This document shows positions 17,040 to 25,813 of a stretch of 64,000 bases of DNA, in pieces (the stretch's first letter is position 1; each line of letters opens with the position of its first letter). The position numbers were made by a program, and so were the translations under genes. A model generated the notes under the pieces. It ran no database searches. It saw only the letters and a program-made list of their open reading frames with translations, and was not told where the DNA came from. Source of the DNA: Proteobacteria bacterium UBA2363 (GTDB lineage Bacteria > Pseudomonadota > Gammaproteobacteria > Xanthomonadales > UBA2363); assembly GCA_002344355.1 (NCBI GenBank), contig DDTN01000027.1, positions 1 to 64,000 of the forward strand. The letters run 5' to 3'.

Positions 17040-17687
17040 ATGCAGCTCACCGACCGCCAGCAGGCCATCCTCGACTTCCTGACCGCCTTCCAGGCCGGCC
17101 ACGGCTACCCGCCGACCCGCGCCGAGATCGCCCGGGCGTTCGGGTTCTCGCAGGCGCGCAGCGCCGAGGACCACCTGCGGGCGCTGGCCGCCAAGGGCGC
17201 GATCGCCCTGGAGGGCGGGCGTTCGCGCGGCATCCGGGTGCTGGCCGGGGCCGGCGCGGGCGACGACGGCGACGCGGGCGCGCCGCCGGCCGCCGCCGAC
17301 CTGCTCAGCCTGCCCCTGGTCGGCCGGGTCGCCGCCGGCGCGCCGATCCTCTCCGACGCCCACATCGCCGGCCGCTACGCGCTGGACCGCGCGCTGTTCC
17401 GGCCGCGCCCGCATTTTTTGCTGCGCGTCGAGGGCGACAGCATGCGCGAGGCCGGCATCCTGGACGGCGACCTGATCGCCGTGCACCGCACGCCGGTCGC
17501 CGAGTCCGGGCAGATCGTGGTCGCCCGGCTGGACGACGAGATCACCGTCAAGCGCCTGCGCCGCGGCGCCGACGGCGGCCTGACCCTGCTGCCGGCCAAT
17601 CCCGACTACGCGCCGATCCCGGTCGACCCGGCACGCCAGGTCTTCGCCATCGAGGGCCTGCACGTCGGCGTGATCCGGCGCGGCTGA
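17040..17687 (+). CDS. lexA: LexA repressor of the imu/dnaE2 cassette
   Basis: 215-residue SOS repressor. N-terminal winged helix: LTDRQQAILDFLTAFQAGHG, PPTRAEIARAFGFSQARSAEDHLRALAAKGAI. The auto-cleavage site is the Ala-Gly bond in GRVAAGAPILS (about 99-109); the catalytic Ser is in EGDSMREAGI and Lys in TVKRLRR. It controls the DNA-damage response together with RecA. Placed directly before imuA-imuB-dnaE2, it corresponds to the second LexA (LexA2) of Xanthomonads and pseudomonads. I found no recognisable SOS operator of the TTAGTA or CTGT-ACAG kinds upstream. ATG at 17040 follows AAAAGGTGGC. Confidence 0.95.
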   Translation: MQLTDRQQAILDFLTAFQAGHGYPPTRAEIARAFGFSQARSAEDHLRALAAKGAIALEGGRSRGIRVLAGAGAGDDGDAGAPPAAADLLSLPLVGRVAAGAPILSDAHIAGRYALDRALFRPRPHFLLRVEGDSMREAGILDGDLIAVHRTPVAESGQIVVARLDDEITVKRLRRGADGGLTLLPANPDYAPIPVDPARQVFAIEGLHVGVIRRG

Positions 17688-17878
17688 GGGCCATGACCGC
17701 CATGGCCGTCCTGACTGCCCTGACCGACCCGGCCACGCCGCCGGCCGCCTGCCGTCGGGCGTCCGGGGAGGCCGGTGCGCCCGGTGTTGCGGATGTCCGT
17801 GGTACCCGTGACGCGTCCGGCGCGGATGCGGCGCCCGCCGGTCGCCGCTCCCCGTGCCCTTGGCAGGGACGCTGAGCC

Positions 17879-18979
17879 ATGGCCGCCCTGCCGCAGCCGG
17901 CCGTTGCCGGCACCGTCGCCGACCCCGCCCTCCCGGTCCGCACCGACCTGTGGCGCGGCCGCCGCAACCGCAGCGGCACGCCGGCCAGCGCCACCGGCTG
18001 GCCGGCGCTGGACGCCCTGCTGCCCGGCGGCGGCTGGCCGGCCGGCGCGGTGTGCGAGGTCCTGCACGGCCACGACGGCTGCGGCGAGCTGGCCGTGCTG
18101 CTGCCGGTCCTGGCCCGCCTGGCCAGCCCGGCGCGGCCGCTGGTCTGGGTGGCGCCGCCCTACCGACCGTTCGCGCCGGCCCTGCGCGCGCACGGCCTGG
18201 ACCTGGCCGCCCTGCACCTGGTCGAGGCGGCGCCGCAGCAGGCGCTGTGGGCGGCCGAGCAATGCCTGCGCGCCGGCTGCTGCGGCGCCGTGCTGCTGTG
18301 GTCGGCCAGCGCCGACGGCACCGCCCTGCGCCGCCTGCAACTGGCTGCCGAGACCGGCCGCGGCCACGCCTTCCTGCTGCGCGACGCCCGCCACGCCGGC
18401 AACCCCAGCCCGGCGCCGCTGCGCATCGTCGTGCGCCGCGAGCGCGGCGAACCGGTATTGCGCGTGCTCAAGTGCCGCGGCCTGCTGGCGCCGCCGGCCG
18501 GCGAGCTGGCGCTGGTGGCCGGCGATGCCGGGCGCGCGGGCGCTGGCCGGCCCGGGCCGGCCAGCGCCCCGGCCAGGCAGGCGGCGGACGCTGCATCCGG
18601 AGCCACCGGCCTCGAGACGAGGCAGGCCGGCGCGGCGTCCGGGTCCGCCGGTGTCCGGCAAGCCACGCTGTTCCAGCCCGCGACCAGGGCGGCGCCCCAC
18701 ACGGCCAGGCCCGACCCGGCGACCGTCCGCCTGCCGGCGCCGCCGTCGGGGCGCGGCGCCGACCCGGCACGCGCCGGCCGTGCCGTGCCCGCGCGGCTGG
18801 CGGAGGGGCCGCCCTCCGCCGGCCTGGCGCCTGCGGCGTCAGGGTCTGACTGTCCGGCTCATCCGGCAGCCGGGCCGGCCTGTCTGGCGCATCCTGCAGC
18901 CGGGTCCGGGCGCCCACACCAGACGGTCCTTGCCGCTGTCGCCGGCCCGGCCGACGACGCCGCCGGCGCGCGGCCATGA
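17879..18979 (+). CDS. imuA: ImuA, SOS mutagenesis cell-division-inhibitor/RecA-like protein
   Basis: 366-residue ImuA. The RecA-like core occupies about 1-215: DLWRGRRNRSGTPASATGWPALDALLPGGGWPAGAV (split as DLWRG and ALDALLPGGGWPAGAVCEV), WVAPPYRPFAPALRAHGLDL, LHLVEAAPQQALWAAEQCL. The remaining about 150 residues are an Ala/Pro/Gly/Arg-rich tail unlike most ImuA proteins. In it Q261-A-T-L-F265 resembles a sliding-clamp binding motif. ImuA supports ImuB and DnaE2 in damage-induced mutagenesis. Ends with ATGA overlapping the imuB start; 191 bases separate it from lexA. Confidence 0.92.
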   Translation: MAALPQPAVAGTVADPALPVRTDLWRGRRNRSGTPASATGWPALDALLPGGGWPAGAVCEVLHGHDGCGELAVLLPVLARLASPARPLVWVAPPYRPFAPALRAHGLDLAALHLVEAAPQQALWAAEQCLRAGCCGAVLLWSASADGTALRRLQLAAETGRGHAFLLRDARHAGNPSPAPLRIVVRRERGEPVLRVLKCRGLLAPPAGELALVAGDAGRAGAGRPGPASAPARQAADAASGATGLETRQAGAASGSAGVRQATLFQPATRAAPHTARPDPATVRLPAPPSGRGADPARAGRAVPARLAEGPPSAGLAPAASGSDCPAHPAAGPACLAHPAAGSGRPHQTVLAAVAGPADDAAGARP

Positions 18980-20799
18980 GCGCGTCGCTGTGGGCCTGCC
19001 TGCGCCTGGCCGATCCGGCCCTGGCCGCCGTGCAGCGGCGGCTGGCCACGGTGCCGGAGCGGCTGGCGGTGCTCGACGGCCCGCCGCAGCGGCTGCAGGT
19101 GCTGGCCTGCAGCGACGGCGCCCGGCGCGCCGGGGTGCGCCCGGGGCTGGGCCTGCCGGCGGCCCGCGCCCTGTGCCCGGATCTCGTCGCCCTGCCCCGC
19201 GATGCCGGCGCCGAGCAGGCGCTGTGGCAACTGCTGGGGGCCTGGGCCTACGGCTTCAGCGACCAGGTCAGCCTGGCCCTGCCCGACGCCGTGGTGCTGG
19301 AGGTCGGCGGCAGCCTGCGCCTGTTCCGGGGCTGGCCGGCGCTGGAACGGCAACTGCGCGGCGACCTCGGCCAGCTGGGCCTGGCCGCGCGCCTGGCCCT
19401 GGCACCGCGGCCGCGCGCCGCCTGGGTGCTGGCGGGGCTGGCCCAGGCGGCATCCTCGCCGGCGGCGGACCGGACTGCGAGCGGTGTCCGGGCCGCGCCC
19501 TCGCCTGCCGGCGCGCTGCCGGCGGCCCGTGCTGCCGGACGGGCGGGCTTTCCCGGCGGCAGCGCGCGGGCGGCATGCAGCCCGGGCATCGGACCATCGA
19601 TGCCTTCCGGAAAACGCGACCGGGAGGATGCCGGGCAGGCCGGGGGGCGCGCCGCGGGCGACCTGGGCCGGGCGATCGATGCGGCGACCGCCGCCCCGGC
19701 GACCGCGGTGGCCCGCGACGACGCCCTGCGCCGCCTGCTCGACGATCTGCCGGTGAGCGCGGCCGGCTTCGAGCCAGGCGCCCTGGCCGCGGTGCGCGCC
19801 ATGGGCTTTCTGCGCCTGCGCGAGCTGGCCACCCTGCCGCGCGACAGCCTGGGCCGCCGGATCGGCGCCGCCGCCCTGGTGCAGATCGACCGCCTGTACG
19901 GCCGCGCGCCCGATCCTTTGCCCGGCTGGCAGCCGCCGCAGGGCTTCGAGGCGGTGATCGAGTTCGACGCCCGGCCGACCGCCGTGGAACCGCTGCTGTT
20001 CGCGCTGCGCCGGCTGTTCGCCGAACTCGCCGCCACCCTGCAGGCGCGCGACGGCGGCGTGCAGCGCTTCCGCCTGGTGCTGCTGCACGAGGACGTGCCC
20101 GCCACCGCCGTGCCGGTCGGCCTGCTGCGTCCCGAGCGCGATCCGGCCCGCCTGCTGGAACTGGCGCGCGCGCGCCTGGAACGCGCCAGCCTGGCGGCGC
20201 CGGTCGCCGGCCTGGCCCTGGTCGCCGACGAGCTGCCGCCGTTCCGGCCCGGCCTGGCCGACCTGTTCGCCGGTGCCGCCGGCGAGCGCGGCGACTGGCC
20301 GGACCTGCTCGAGCGCCTGCGCGCCCGGCTCGGCGACGAGGCGGTCCGGCATCCGGTCGAGCAGGCCGACCATCGCCCCGAACGCGCCACCGCCCTGCTG
20401 CCTTCGGCGCTGCCGGCATCCGGCGCGCCGCGACGCGGCGCCAGGCGGCGCGAGGGCGGCCTGCCACAGCACGGCACCGGCCCCGCTGCCGGAGTCGGTG
20501 CCTGTGCCTCTGCCCGTGCCGCTGCTGGCGCTGCCGCCCGCGGCGTCCCCGCCGCCCTGCCCGCCGATCCCCGCCAGGCGGCCAGCCGCCCGGTCTGGCT
20601 GCTGCCCCGTCCGATCCCGCTGCGCGGCCGCCCGGCGCGCGTGCTGTCCGGCCCGGAACGCCTGGAGACCGGCTGGTGGGACGGCGGCGACCTGCGCCGC
20701 GACTACTACGTCATCGAGACCGCCCAGGGCCAGCGCGCCTGGGCCTTCTGCCCGGTCGGCGAACGCGACGGCTGGATGCTGCACGGCTGGTTCGCCTGA
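18976..20799 (+). CDS. imuB: ImuB, catalytically inactive Y-family polymerase scaffold
   Basis: 607-residue ImuB. Y-family-like core: WACLRLADPALAAVQ, VLACSDGARRAGVRPGLGLPAARALCPDL, FSDQVSLALPDAVVLEVGGSLRLF where the usual acidic residues of active Y-family enzymes are missing. A low-complexity Ala/Gly/Pro/Arg insertion of about 85 residues (about 159-245) splits the core, and a second Ala/Arg-rich stretch lies at about 470-545. ImuB bridges the sliding clamp, ImuA and DnaE2. No canonical clamp motif was found in this ImuB. It overlaps imuA by four bases. Confidence 0.94.
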   Translation: MSASLWACLRLADPALAAVQRRLATVPERLAVLDGPPQRLQVLACSDGARRAGVRPGLGLPAARALCPDLVALPRDAGAEQALWQLLGAWAYGFSDQVSLALPDAVVLEVGGSLRLFRGWPALERQLRGDLGQLGLAARLALAPRPRAAWVLAGLAQAASSPAADRTASGVRAAPSPAGALPAARAAGRAGFPGGSARAACSPGIGPSMPSGKRDREDAGQAGGRAAGDLGRAIDAATAAPATAVARDDALRRLLDDLPVSAAGFEPGALAAVRAMGFLRLRELATLPRDSLGRRIGAAALVQIDRLYGRAPDPLPGWQPPQGFEAVIEFDARPTAVEPLLFALRRLFAELAATLQARDGGVQRFRLVLLHEDVPATAVPVGLLRPERDPARLLELARARLERASLAAPVAGLALVADELPPFRPGLADLFAGAAGERGDWPDLLERLRARLGDEAVRHPVEQADHRPERATALLPSALPASGAPRRGARRREGGLPQHGTGPAAGVGACASARAAAGAAARGVPAALPADPRQAASRPVWLLPRPIPLRGRPARVLSGPERLETGWWDGGDLRRDYYVIETAQGQRAWAFCPVGERDGWMLHGWFA

Positions 20800-20959
20800 G
20801 GCGCGGACGCATGGTTCCGCCGCTGGGCAACACCAGGCCGTCCTGCCCGGCCGCAGGCGGCTCCGCGGCACGGCGTGACGATCGGGGCTGGATACGGGCG
20901 AGGCGGCCACCGGTCGCCGGCAAGCCCAGGCGGGGCACGCAGCCAACCGCCGGGCGACG

Positions 20960-21012
20960 GCACCCCACTTCTCCCCTCCCCCGCCTGCGGGGGAGGGGCC
21001 GGGGGAGAGGGC
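20960..21012. repeat. Palindromic intergenic repeat, copy 4, just before dnaE2
   Basis: CACCCCACTTCTCCCCTCCCCCGCC..GCGGGGGAGGGGCCGGGGGAGAGGG, ending 11 bases before the dnaE2 ATG. It occupies the only long gap (20800-21022) within the imuB-dnaE2 unit. The purine-rich tail and the AGGACG next to it supply the Shine-Dalgarno region of dnaE2. Confidence 0.85.
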
Positions 21013-21022
21013 AGGACGCGCC

Positions 21023-24000
21023 ATGAGCGCCGACCTGCCCGGCTACGCCGAACTGCATTGCCTGAGCGGCTTCAGCTTCGGCCGCGGCGCGTCCAGCGCC
21101 GACGAGCTGTGCGCGCGCGCGAAGCAGCTTGGCTACCGCGCCCTGGCGATCACCGACGAGTGCTCGCTGGCGGGCATCGTGCGCGCCCTGGAAGCCAGCG
21201 AGGCGCACGGCGTGCCGCTGGTCGCCGGCGCCGAGTTCACCCTGGCCTGCGGCCTGAAGTGCGTGCTGCTGTGCGCCGACCAGGCCGGCTACCGGCGCCT
21301 GTGCGCGCTGATCACCACGGCACGCCGGCGCGCCGGCAAGGGCGGCTACGAACTGCGCCGCAGCGATGTCGAGGCCGGCGGCAACGACGGCCTGCTGGCA
21401 CTGTGGCTGCCCGGCGAGCGGCCAGCGCCCGGCCAGGGCCGCTGGCTGGCCCGGCAGTTCCCGCGGCGCACCTGGCTGGCGGTGGAGCTGCACCGCGGCC
21501 CCGACGATGACGCGCGTCTGGCGCTGCTGCTCGACCTGGCCGCGCGCCTGGACCTGCCGGCGCTGGCCAGCGGCGATGTGCACATGCACGTGCGCCGGCG
21601 GCGCGCCCTGCAGGACGTGCTCGCCGCGATCCGCCTGGGCGTGCCGGTGGCGCAGGCCGGCCATGCCCTGTTCGGCAACGGCGAACGCCACCTGCGCACC
21701 CGCCGCGCGCTGGCCGCCATCCACCCGGAACGGCTGCTCGCCGAATCGGTGGCGGTCGCCGCGCGCTGCACCTTCAGCCTGCGCGCGCTGTCCTACCGCT
21801 ACCCGCGCGAGCTGGTCCCCGCCGGCCACGATGCCGCCTCCTGGCTGCGCAGCCTCACCGAGGCCGGCCTGCGCCGGCGCTGGCCCGGCGGCGAGCCGCC
21901 AGCCGTCCGTGACCAGGTCGAACAGGAACTGGCCCTGGTCGCCAGGCTCGGCTACGAGGCCTTCTTCCTCACCGTCGAGGACGTGGTCCGGTTCGCGCGC
22001 GGCCGCGGCATCCTGTGCCAGGGCCGCGGCTCGGCGGCGAACTCGGCGGTGTGCTTCGCGCTGGGCATCACCGAGGTCGACCCGTCGCGGTTCCGCCTGC
22101 TGTTCGGGCGCTTTTTGTCCGAGGAACGCAACGAGCCGCCCGACATCGACGTCGACTTCGAGCACCAGCGCCGCGAGGAGGTGATCCAGTACGTCTACGG
22201 CAAGTACGGCCGCGAGCGCGCCGCGCTGGCCGCCACCGTGATCCGCTGGCAGCCGCGCAGCGCCGCCCGCGAGGTGGCCAAGGCCCTGGGCCTGCCCGCC
22301 GACCAGCAGGACGCGCTCAGCCGGGTGTTCGCGCGCGGCCAGGAAGGCGCGCCGGTGGAGGTGCTGCTGGCCGAGCAGGGCTTCGCGCCGGACTCGCCGG
22401 AACTGGCCCGCGTCCTGGCCCTGGTCGACGAACTGGTGCGCCTGCCGCGGCACCTGTCGCAGCATGTCGGCGGCTTCGTGATCGCCGACGAGCCGCTGTC
22501 GTCCCTGGTGCCGGTGGAGAACGCCGCCATGGACGGGCGCACCGTCATCCAGTGGGACAAGGACGACCTCGAGGAACTGGGCCTGCTCAAGGTCGACGTG
22601 CTGGCCCTGGGCATGCTCTCGTGCCTGCGCCGCGGCCTGGACCTGCTGGCCCGGCACCGCGGTGTGCGCCTGGAACTGGCGACGATCCCGGCCGAGGACC
22701 CGGCGGTCTACGCCATGCTCCAGGGCGGCGACTCGATCGGCGTGTTCCAGGTCGAGTCGCGCGCGCAGATGGCGATGCTGCCGCGCCTGAAGCCGGCCTG
22801 CTTCTACGACCTGGTGATCCAGGTGGCGATCGTGCGGCCCGGACCGATCCAGGGCGGCATGGTCCATCCCTACCTGCGACGCCGCAACGGCGAGGAGCCG
22901 GTCGACTATCCCAGCGCGGAACTGCAGGCGGTGTTCGAGCGCACGCTCGGCGTGCCGATCTTCCAGGAGCAGGTGATGGAACTGGCGATGGTCGCGGCCG
23001 GCTTCAGCGCCGGCGAGGCCGACCAGTTGCGCCGCTCGATGGCGGCCTGGAAGCGCCGCGGCGGCCTGGAGCACTGGCGCGAACGCATCCTGGGCGGCAT
23101 GGCCGCGCACGGCTACGCCGCGGAATTCGCCGAGCGCGTGTTCGAGCAGATCAAGGGCTTCGGCAGCTACGGCTTCCCGGAATCGCACGCGGCCAGCTTC
23201 GCGCTGCTGGTCTACGCCTCGGCCTGGCTGAAGTGCCACCAGCCTGCGATCTTCGCCGCCGCCCTGCTCAACAGCCTGCCGATGGGCTTCTACGCGCCGG
23301 CGCAGATCGTCGCCGACGCGCGCCGGCACGGCGTGCGCGTGCTGCCGGTCGACGCGCTGGCCAGCGACTTCGACTGCACCCTGGAGGAACAGGACGGCAG
23401 CACCGGCGCGCTGGCCCTGCGCCTGGGCTTCCGGATCGCCGACGGCCTGGCCGAGGCGGCCATGCGGCGGCTGGTCGCGGCGCGCGCGCAGGCGCCGTTC
23501 GCCGATGTCGGCGACCTCGCCCGGCGCGCCGGGCTGGACCGCGGCCAGTTGCAGAAGCTGGCCGCCGCCGGCGCCCTGCGCCGCCTGGCCGGGCACCGCC
23601 ACCGCGCGCTGTGGGCGGTGGCCGGCAGCGAGCCGGTCCCGGCGGCGCACGCGCGCGGCCTCGACGCGCCCGTGGCCACCGCGGCCGCGGGTGCAACCGC
23701 GGATGCGGCTGCGGGTGCGGTCGAGGCTGCGGTCGAGGTGGGGTTCGGAGCTGGGACTGGAGCTGGCGCTGGGGCTGCGGTTGCGATCGCGGCCATGGCC
23801 GGGCGCACGACCGGCTCCACGACCCGGCTCGGGTCCGGCATGGCGACCCGCCAGACACCGCTGCTGCTGGCCGACGACAGCGCCCGCGAGCGCCGGGTCG
23901 CGCTGCGCCCGCCCGACCGCGCCGCCGAGGTCCATGCCGATTACGCGGCGCTGGGCCTGAGCCTGGCCGCGCATCCGCTGTCCCTGGTGCGGCCGCGCCT

Positions 24001-24334
24001 GGCACGGCGCGGCCTGCTGCGTGCGCTGGATCTGGAAGCCCTGGCCGACGGCGCGCCGGTGCGCCTGGTCGGCCTGGTCACCATGCGCCAGCGCCCGGCC
24101 ACCGCGTCCGGGGTCACCTTCGTGACGCTCGAGGACGAGACCGGCCAGGTCAACCTGGTGGTCTGGCGCCAGGTCGCCCTGCGCGACCACCGCGCCCTGC
24201 TGGAATCGCGCCTGCTGGCCGTGCGCGGCCACCTGCAGGCCGCCCACGGCGTGCGCCACCTGATCGCCGCCCGCCTGGACAGCGCCGACGCCCTGCTGCC
24301 CTCGATCTCGGCCGGCAGCCGGGATTTCCACTGA
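21023..24334 (+). CDS. dnaE2: Error-prone DNA polymerase DnaE2 (ImuC)
   Basis: 1103-residue C-family polymerase for SOS mutagenesis. PHP domain at the start (YAELHCLSGFSFGRGASS, ALAITDECSLAG), fingers/palm with catalytic acids in PPDIDVDFEHQRREEVIQY (about 372-390), VFQVESRAQMAMLPRL, IRPGP-like IVRPGPIQGGMVHPYL and FGSYGFPESHAASFALLVYAS, and a C-terminal OB fold (VRLVGLVTMRQRPATASGVTF, TLEDETGQVNLVVW). An Ala/Gly-rich low-complexity insertion occupies about residues 882-950, between the helix-hairpin-helix region and the OB fold. Works with ImuA and ImuB. ATG at 21023. Confidence 0.96.
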   Translation: MSADLPGYAELHCLSGFSFGRGASSADELCARAKQLGYRALAITDECSLAGIVRALEASEAHGVPLVAGAEFTLACGLKCVLLCADQAGYRRLCALITTARRRAGKGGYELRRSDVEAGGNDGLLALWLPGERPAPGQGRWLARQFPRRTWLAVELHRGPDDDARLALLLDLAARLDLPALASGDVHMHVRRRRALQDVLAAIRLGVPVAQAGHALFGNGERHLRTRRALAAIHPERLLAESVAVAARCTFSLRALSYRYPRELVPAGHDAASWLRSLTEAGLRRRWPGGEPPAVRDQVEQELALVARLGYEAFFLTVEDVVRFARGRGILCQGRGSAANSAVCFALGITEVDPSRFRLLFGRFLSEERNEPPDIDVDFEHQRREEVIQYVYGKYGRERAALAATVIRWQPRSAAREVAKALGLPADQQDALSRVFARGQEGAPVEVLLAEQGFAPDSPELARVLALVDELVRLPRHLSQHVGGFVIADEPLSSLVPVENAAMDGRTVIQWDKDDLEELGLLKVDVLALGMLSCLRRGLDLLARHRGVRLELATIPAEDPAVYAMLQGGDSIGVFQVESRAQMAMLPRLKPACFYDLVIQVAIVRPGPIQGGMVHPYLRRRNGEEPVDYPSAELQAVFERTLGVPIFQEQVMELAMVAAGFSAGEADQLRRSMAAWKRRGGLEHWRERILGGMAAHGYAAEFAERVFEQIKGFGSYGFPESHAASFALLVYASAWLKCHQPAIFAAALLNSLPMGFYAPAQIVADARRHGVRVLPVDALASDFDCTLEEQDGSTGALALRLGFRIADGLAEAAMRRLVAARAQAPFADVGDLARRAGLDRGQLQKLAAAGALRRLAGHRHRALWAVAGSEPVPAAHARGLDAPVATAAAGATADAAAGAVEAAVEVGFGAGTGAGAGAAVAIAAMAGRTTGSTTRLGSGMATRQTPLLLADDSARERRVALRPPDRAAEVHADYAALGLSLAAHPLSLVRPRLARRGLLRALDLEALADGAPVRLVGLVTMRQRPATASGVTFVTLEDETGQVNLVVWRQVALRDHRALLESRLLAVRGHLQAAHGVRHLIAARLDSADALLPSISAGSRDFH

Positions 24335-24616
24335 GCGAGAATTGCGGTACGCCAATGAGATCCTGCGCAAGGCCAGCCCTTACTGGCACAGGCCGCGCTC
24401 GACCGCACAATCAGGGTGGCCCTGGAAGGCCGCGGGAAGATTCGGAACGCCCCGCGGGAAAGGGCGCCGGGACCACCGTCGTGAGTGCAATCTTGGTCGT
24501 GAGAGCAACCTTACCTGCCAGGCGCAAAATGCAATCCGTCAATGAGACCCGATCTCGGTGACTTCCGGCCAGGAAACCCGCTGTTGGTGATGGTCACTCG
24601 TTGGAGACCCCAGCAG
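24335..24616. other. Gene-free stretch after dnaE2 with an 18-base tandem near-repeat
   Basis: No convincing gene. It contains two adjacent 18-base units, 24478-24495 (GTCGTGAGTGCAATCTTG) and 24496-24513 (GTCGTGAGAGCAACCTTA), differing at three positions. GC falls here and stays lower until about 27190. Confidence 0.6.
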
Positions 24617-25105
24617 TTACTCGTCCTCAGGAAAGGTTGGCCCCAACCTGTAGATTGCCTTTAGCAGCCCCGAGCTGAAGGCGGTAGGGCCTACATGAAA
24701 CTTTCCTGCGATTCGCACATACCGCTTATCAAGCTCCTGCGCCCGTGTCGCAATCATTGCCGAGCTATCCTCAAGGTCTACCGCGATCGAATTCGACGAC
24801 AGGCCTGCGAGATATGCGTTCTCATCAATGAAAAGCGAGTTTTCGTACTCGTCCCTCAAGACCAGAAATCCCTGAACGACCACGTTCCGCTCGTCAAACG
24901 CTTGCGGATCGGCGATCAGTCGAATCAGGGAGACACTCCGTTCATCCGGGGCCTTATCAAACCAATGTGCAGGAACCTCAGCGCTTTGCGCTGACACGCC
25001 CAGGACCACGAACAGACAAGAAAAAAATATCGCTGCTTTACTGGGCAGTCGCTTCTCGCCAGTCCCGCCCATCCCCCTCAGGGATGGAATCAACAAGCTA
25101 ATCAT
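24617..25105 (-). CDS. Secreted orphan protein with 'RLIA-P-GFL' domain, paralogue 1
   Basis: 162 residues from the ATG at 25105 (GGGGA five bases upstream); an ATG at 25072 would give a tidier signal peptide (EKRLPSKAAIFFSCLFVVLG..). Mature part: SVSLIRLIADPQAFDERNVV-VQGFLVLRDEYENSLFIDENAY, then YVRIAGKFHVGP. The 'S..RLIA.P.A(F/Y)..R.....G(F/Y)L' pattern is that of a widespread uncharacterised small beta-rich (possibly OB-like) domain. The preceding gene encodes a diverged paralogue and its stop overlaps this start by eight bases. Lower GC than flanks. Confidence 0.75.
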   Translation of the reverse strand: MISLLIPSLRGMGGTGEKRLPSKAAIFFSCLFVVLGVSAQSAEVPAHWFDKAPDERSVSLIRLIADPQAFDERNVVVQGFLVLRDEYENSLFIDENAYLAGLSSNSIAVDLEDSSAMIATRAQELDKRYVRIAGKFHVGPTAFSSGLLKAIYRLGPTFPEDE

Positions 25106-25595
25106 TGAGGTCCCCGAGCGGCAGACTCGCATCGTAGATTCGGCTCACATCGTGGAGCAGGCCCAGCCGCTCCAAAGCCAAACCAACAAAGTACGCGTCA
25201 AAAACACCAGTAACACCAGTCCTGCCTCTACCCTTCATGTAGTCCTCCCTCTTGTACTCCTCGGCAGGAGGGACATTGGCCAACTCCACTCCTTCTATCG
25301 TGAGGCCAGACCGCAAGCTCTCAGAACTCGGATACAGCGCCCTCTGACCCCCTCGATCGATCAGATATCCGACAAGTGCAATTCGTCGGCCATGGTACGC
25401 TTCAGGGCCGGCGATCAAGCGAGCAAAGGAGACCTGACATACCTCGCCCTGACTCTCGATTCCTGAAGGATAGCAGCGCGTTCCAAATCGCCCATCCGGG
25501 GTGGTATCGGGCCGTTCGGAAAAATTGATCCCTGGAAACCCGGCTTCCAGTACGGCAGCAATCGAAAAAACAACGACCGCCGAAAAGCCGGTCAT
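25098..25595 (-). CDS. Secreted orphan protein with 'RLIA-P-GYL' domain, paralogue 2
   Basis: 165 residues with a short signal peptide (MTGFSAVVVFSIAAVLEA) and the same domain as its downstream neighbour: VSFARLIAGPEAYHGRRIAL then VGYLIDRGGQRALY, and a second half TGVTGVFDAYFVGLALERLG. Two Cys (about 42 and 53) lie before the domain. AGGAGA six bases before ATG. Function unknown; forms an overlapping pair with the gene at 24617-25105. Confidence 0.78.
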   Translation of the reverse strand: MTGFSAVVVFSIAAVLEAGFPGINFSERPDTTPDGRFGTRCYPSGIESQGEVCQVSFARLIAGPEAYHGRRIALVGYLIDRGGQRALYPSSESLRSGLTIEGVELANVPPAEEYKREDYMKGRGRTGVTGVFDAYFVGLALERLGLLHDVSRIYDASLPLGDLND

Positions 25596-25813
25596 CGAAC
25601 TCTCCTTGCACTGGCATTACCCTGATGCGTATGTCTGTTCATTGGGAATCAACTGCACGCAATCGCTTCTGGCGATGCCGACAGGGGAGAAAAGCCGGGG
25701 CGAAGCCTGATGGAGCTTCCTGCACGGGCCGGGCGCAAGCGGCGTGAGGACCGCGTTGCAGACCATGGATCGGGCGCACCCCCCCGAAAACGACACGATC
25801 CCAGGCACATCTT

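Noticed and set aside
17040..17040. SOS operator upstream of lexA
   Set aside because: I searched 16815-17039 for TTAGTA..TACTAA, CTGT..ACAG and AGTACN4GTGCT types and found no acceptable match; the GTAC at 16847 lacks a proper second half-site.
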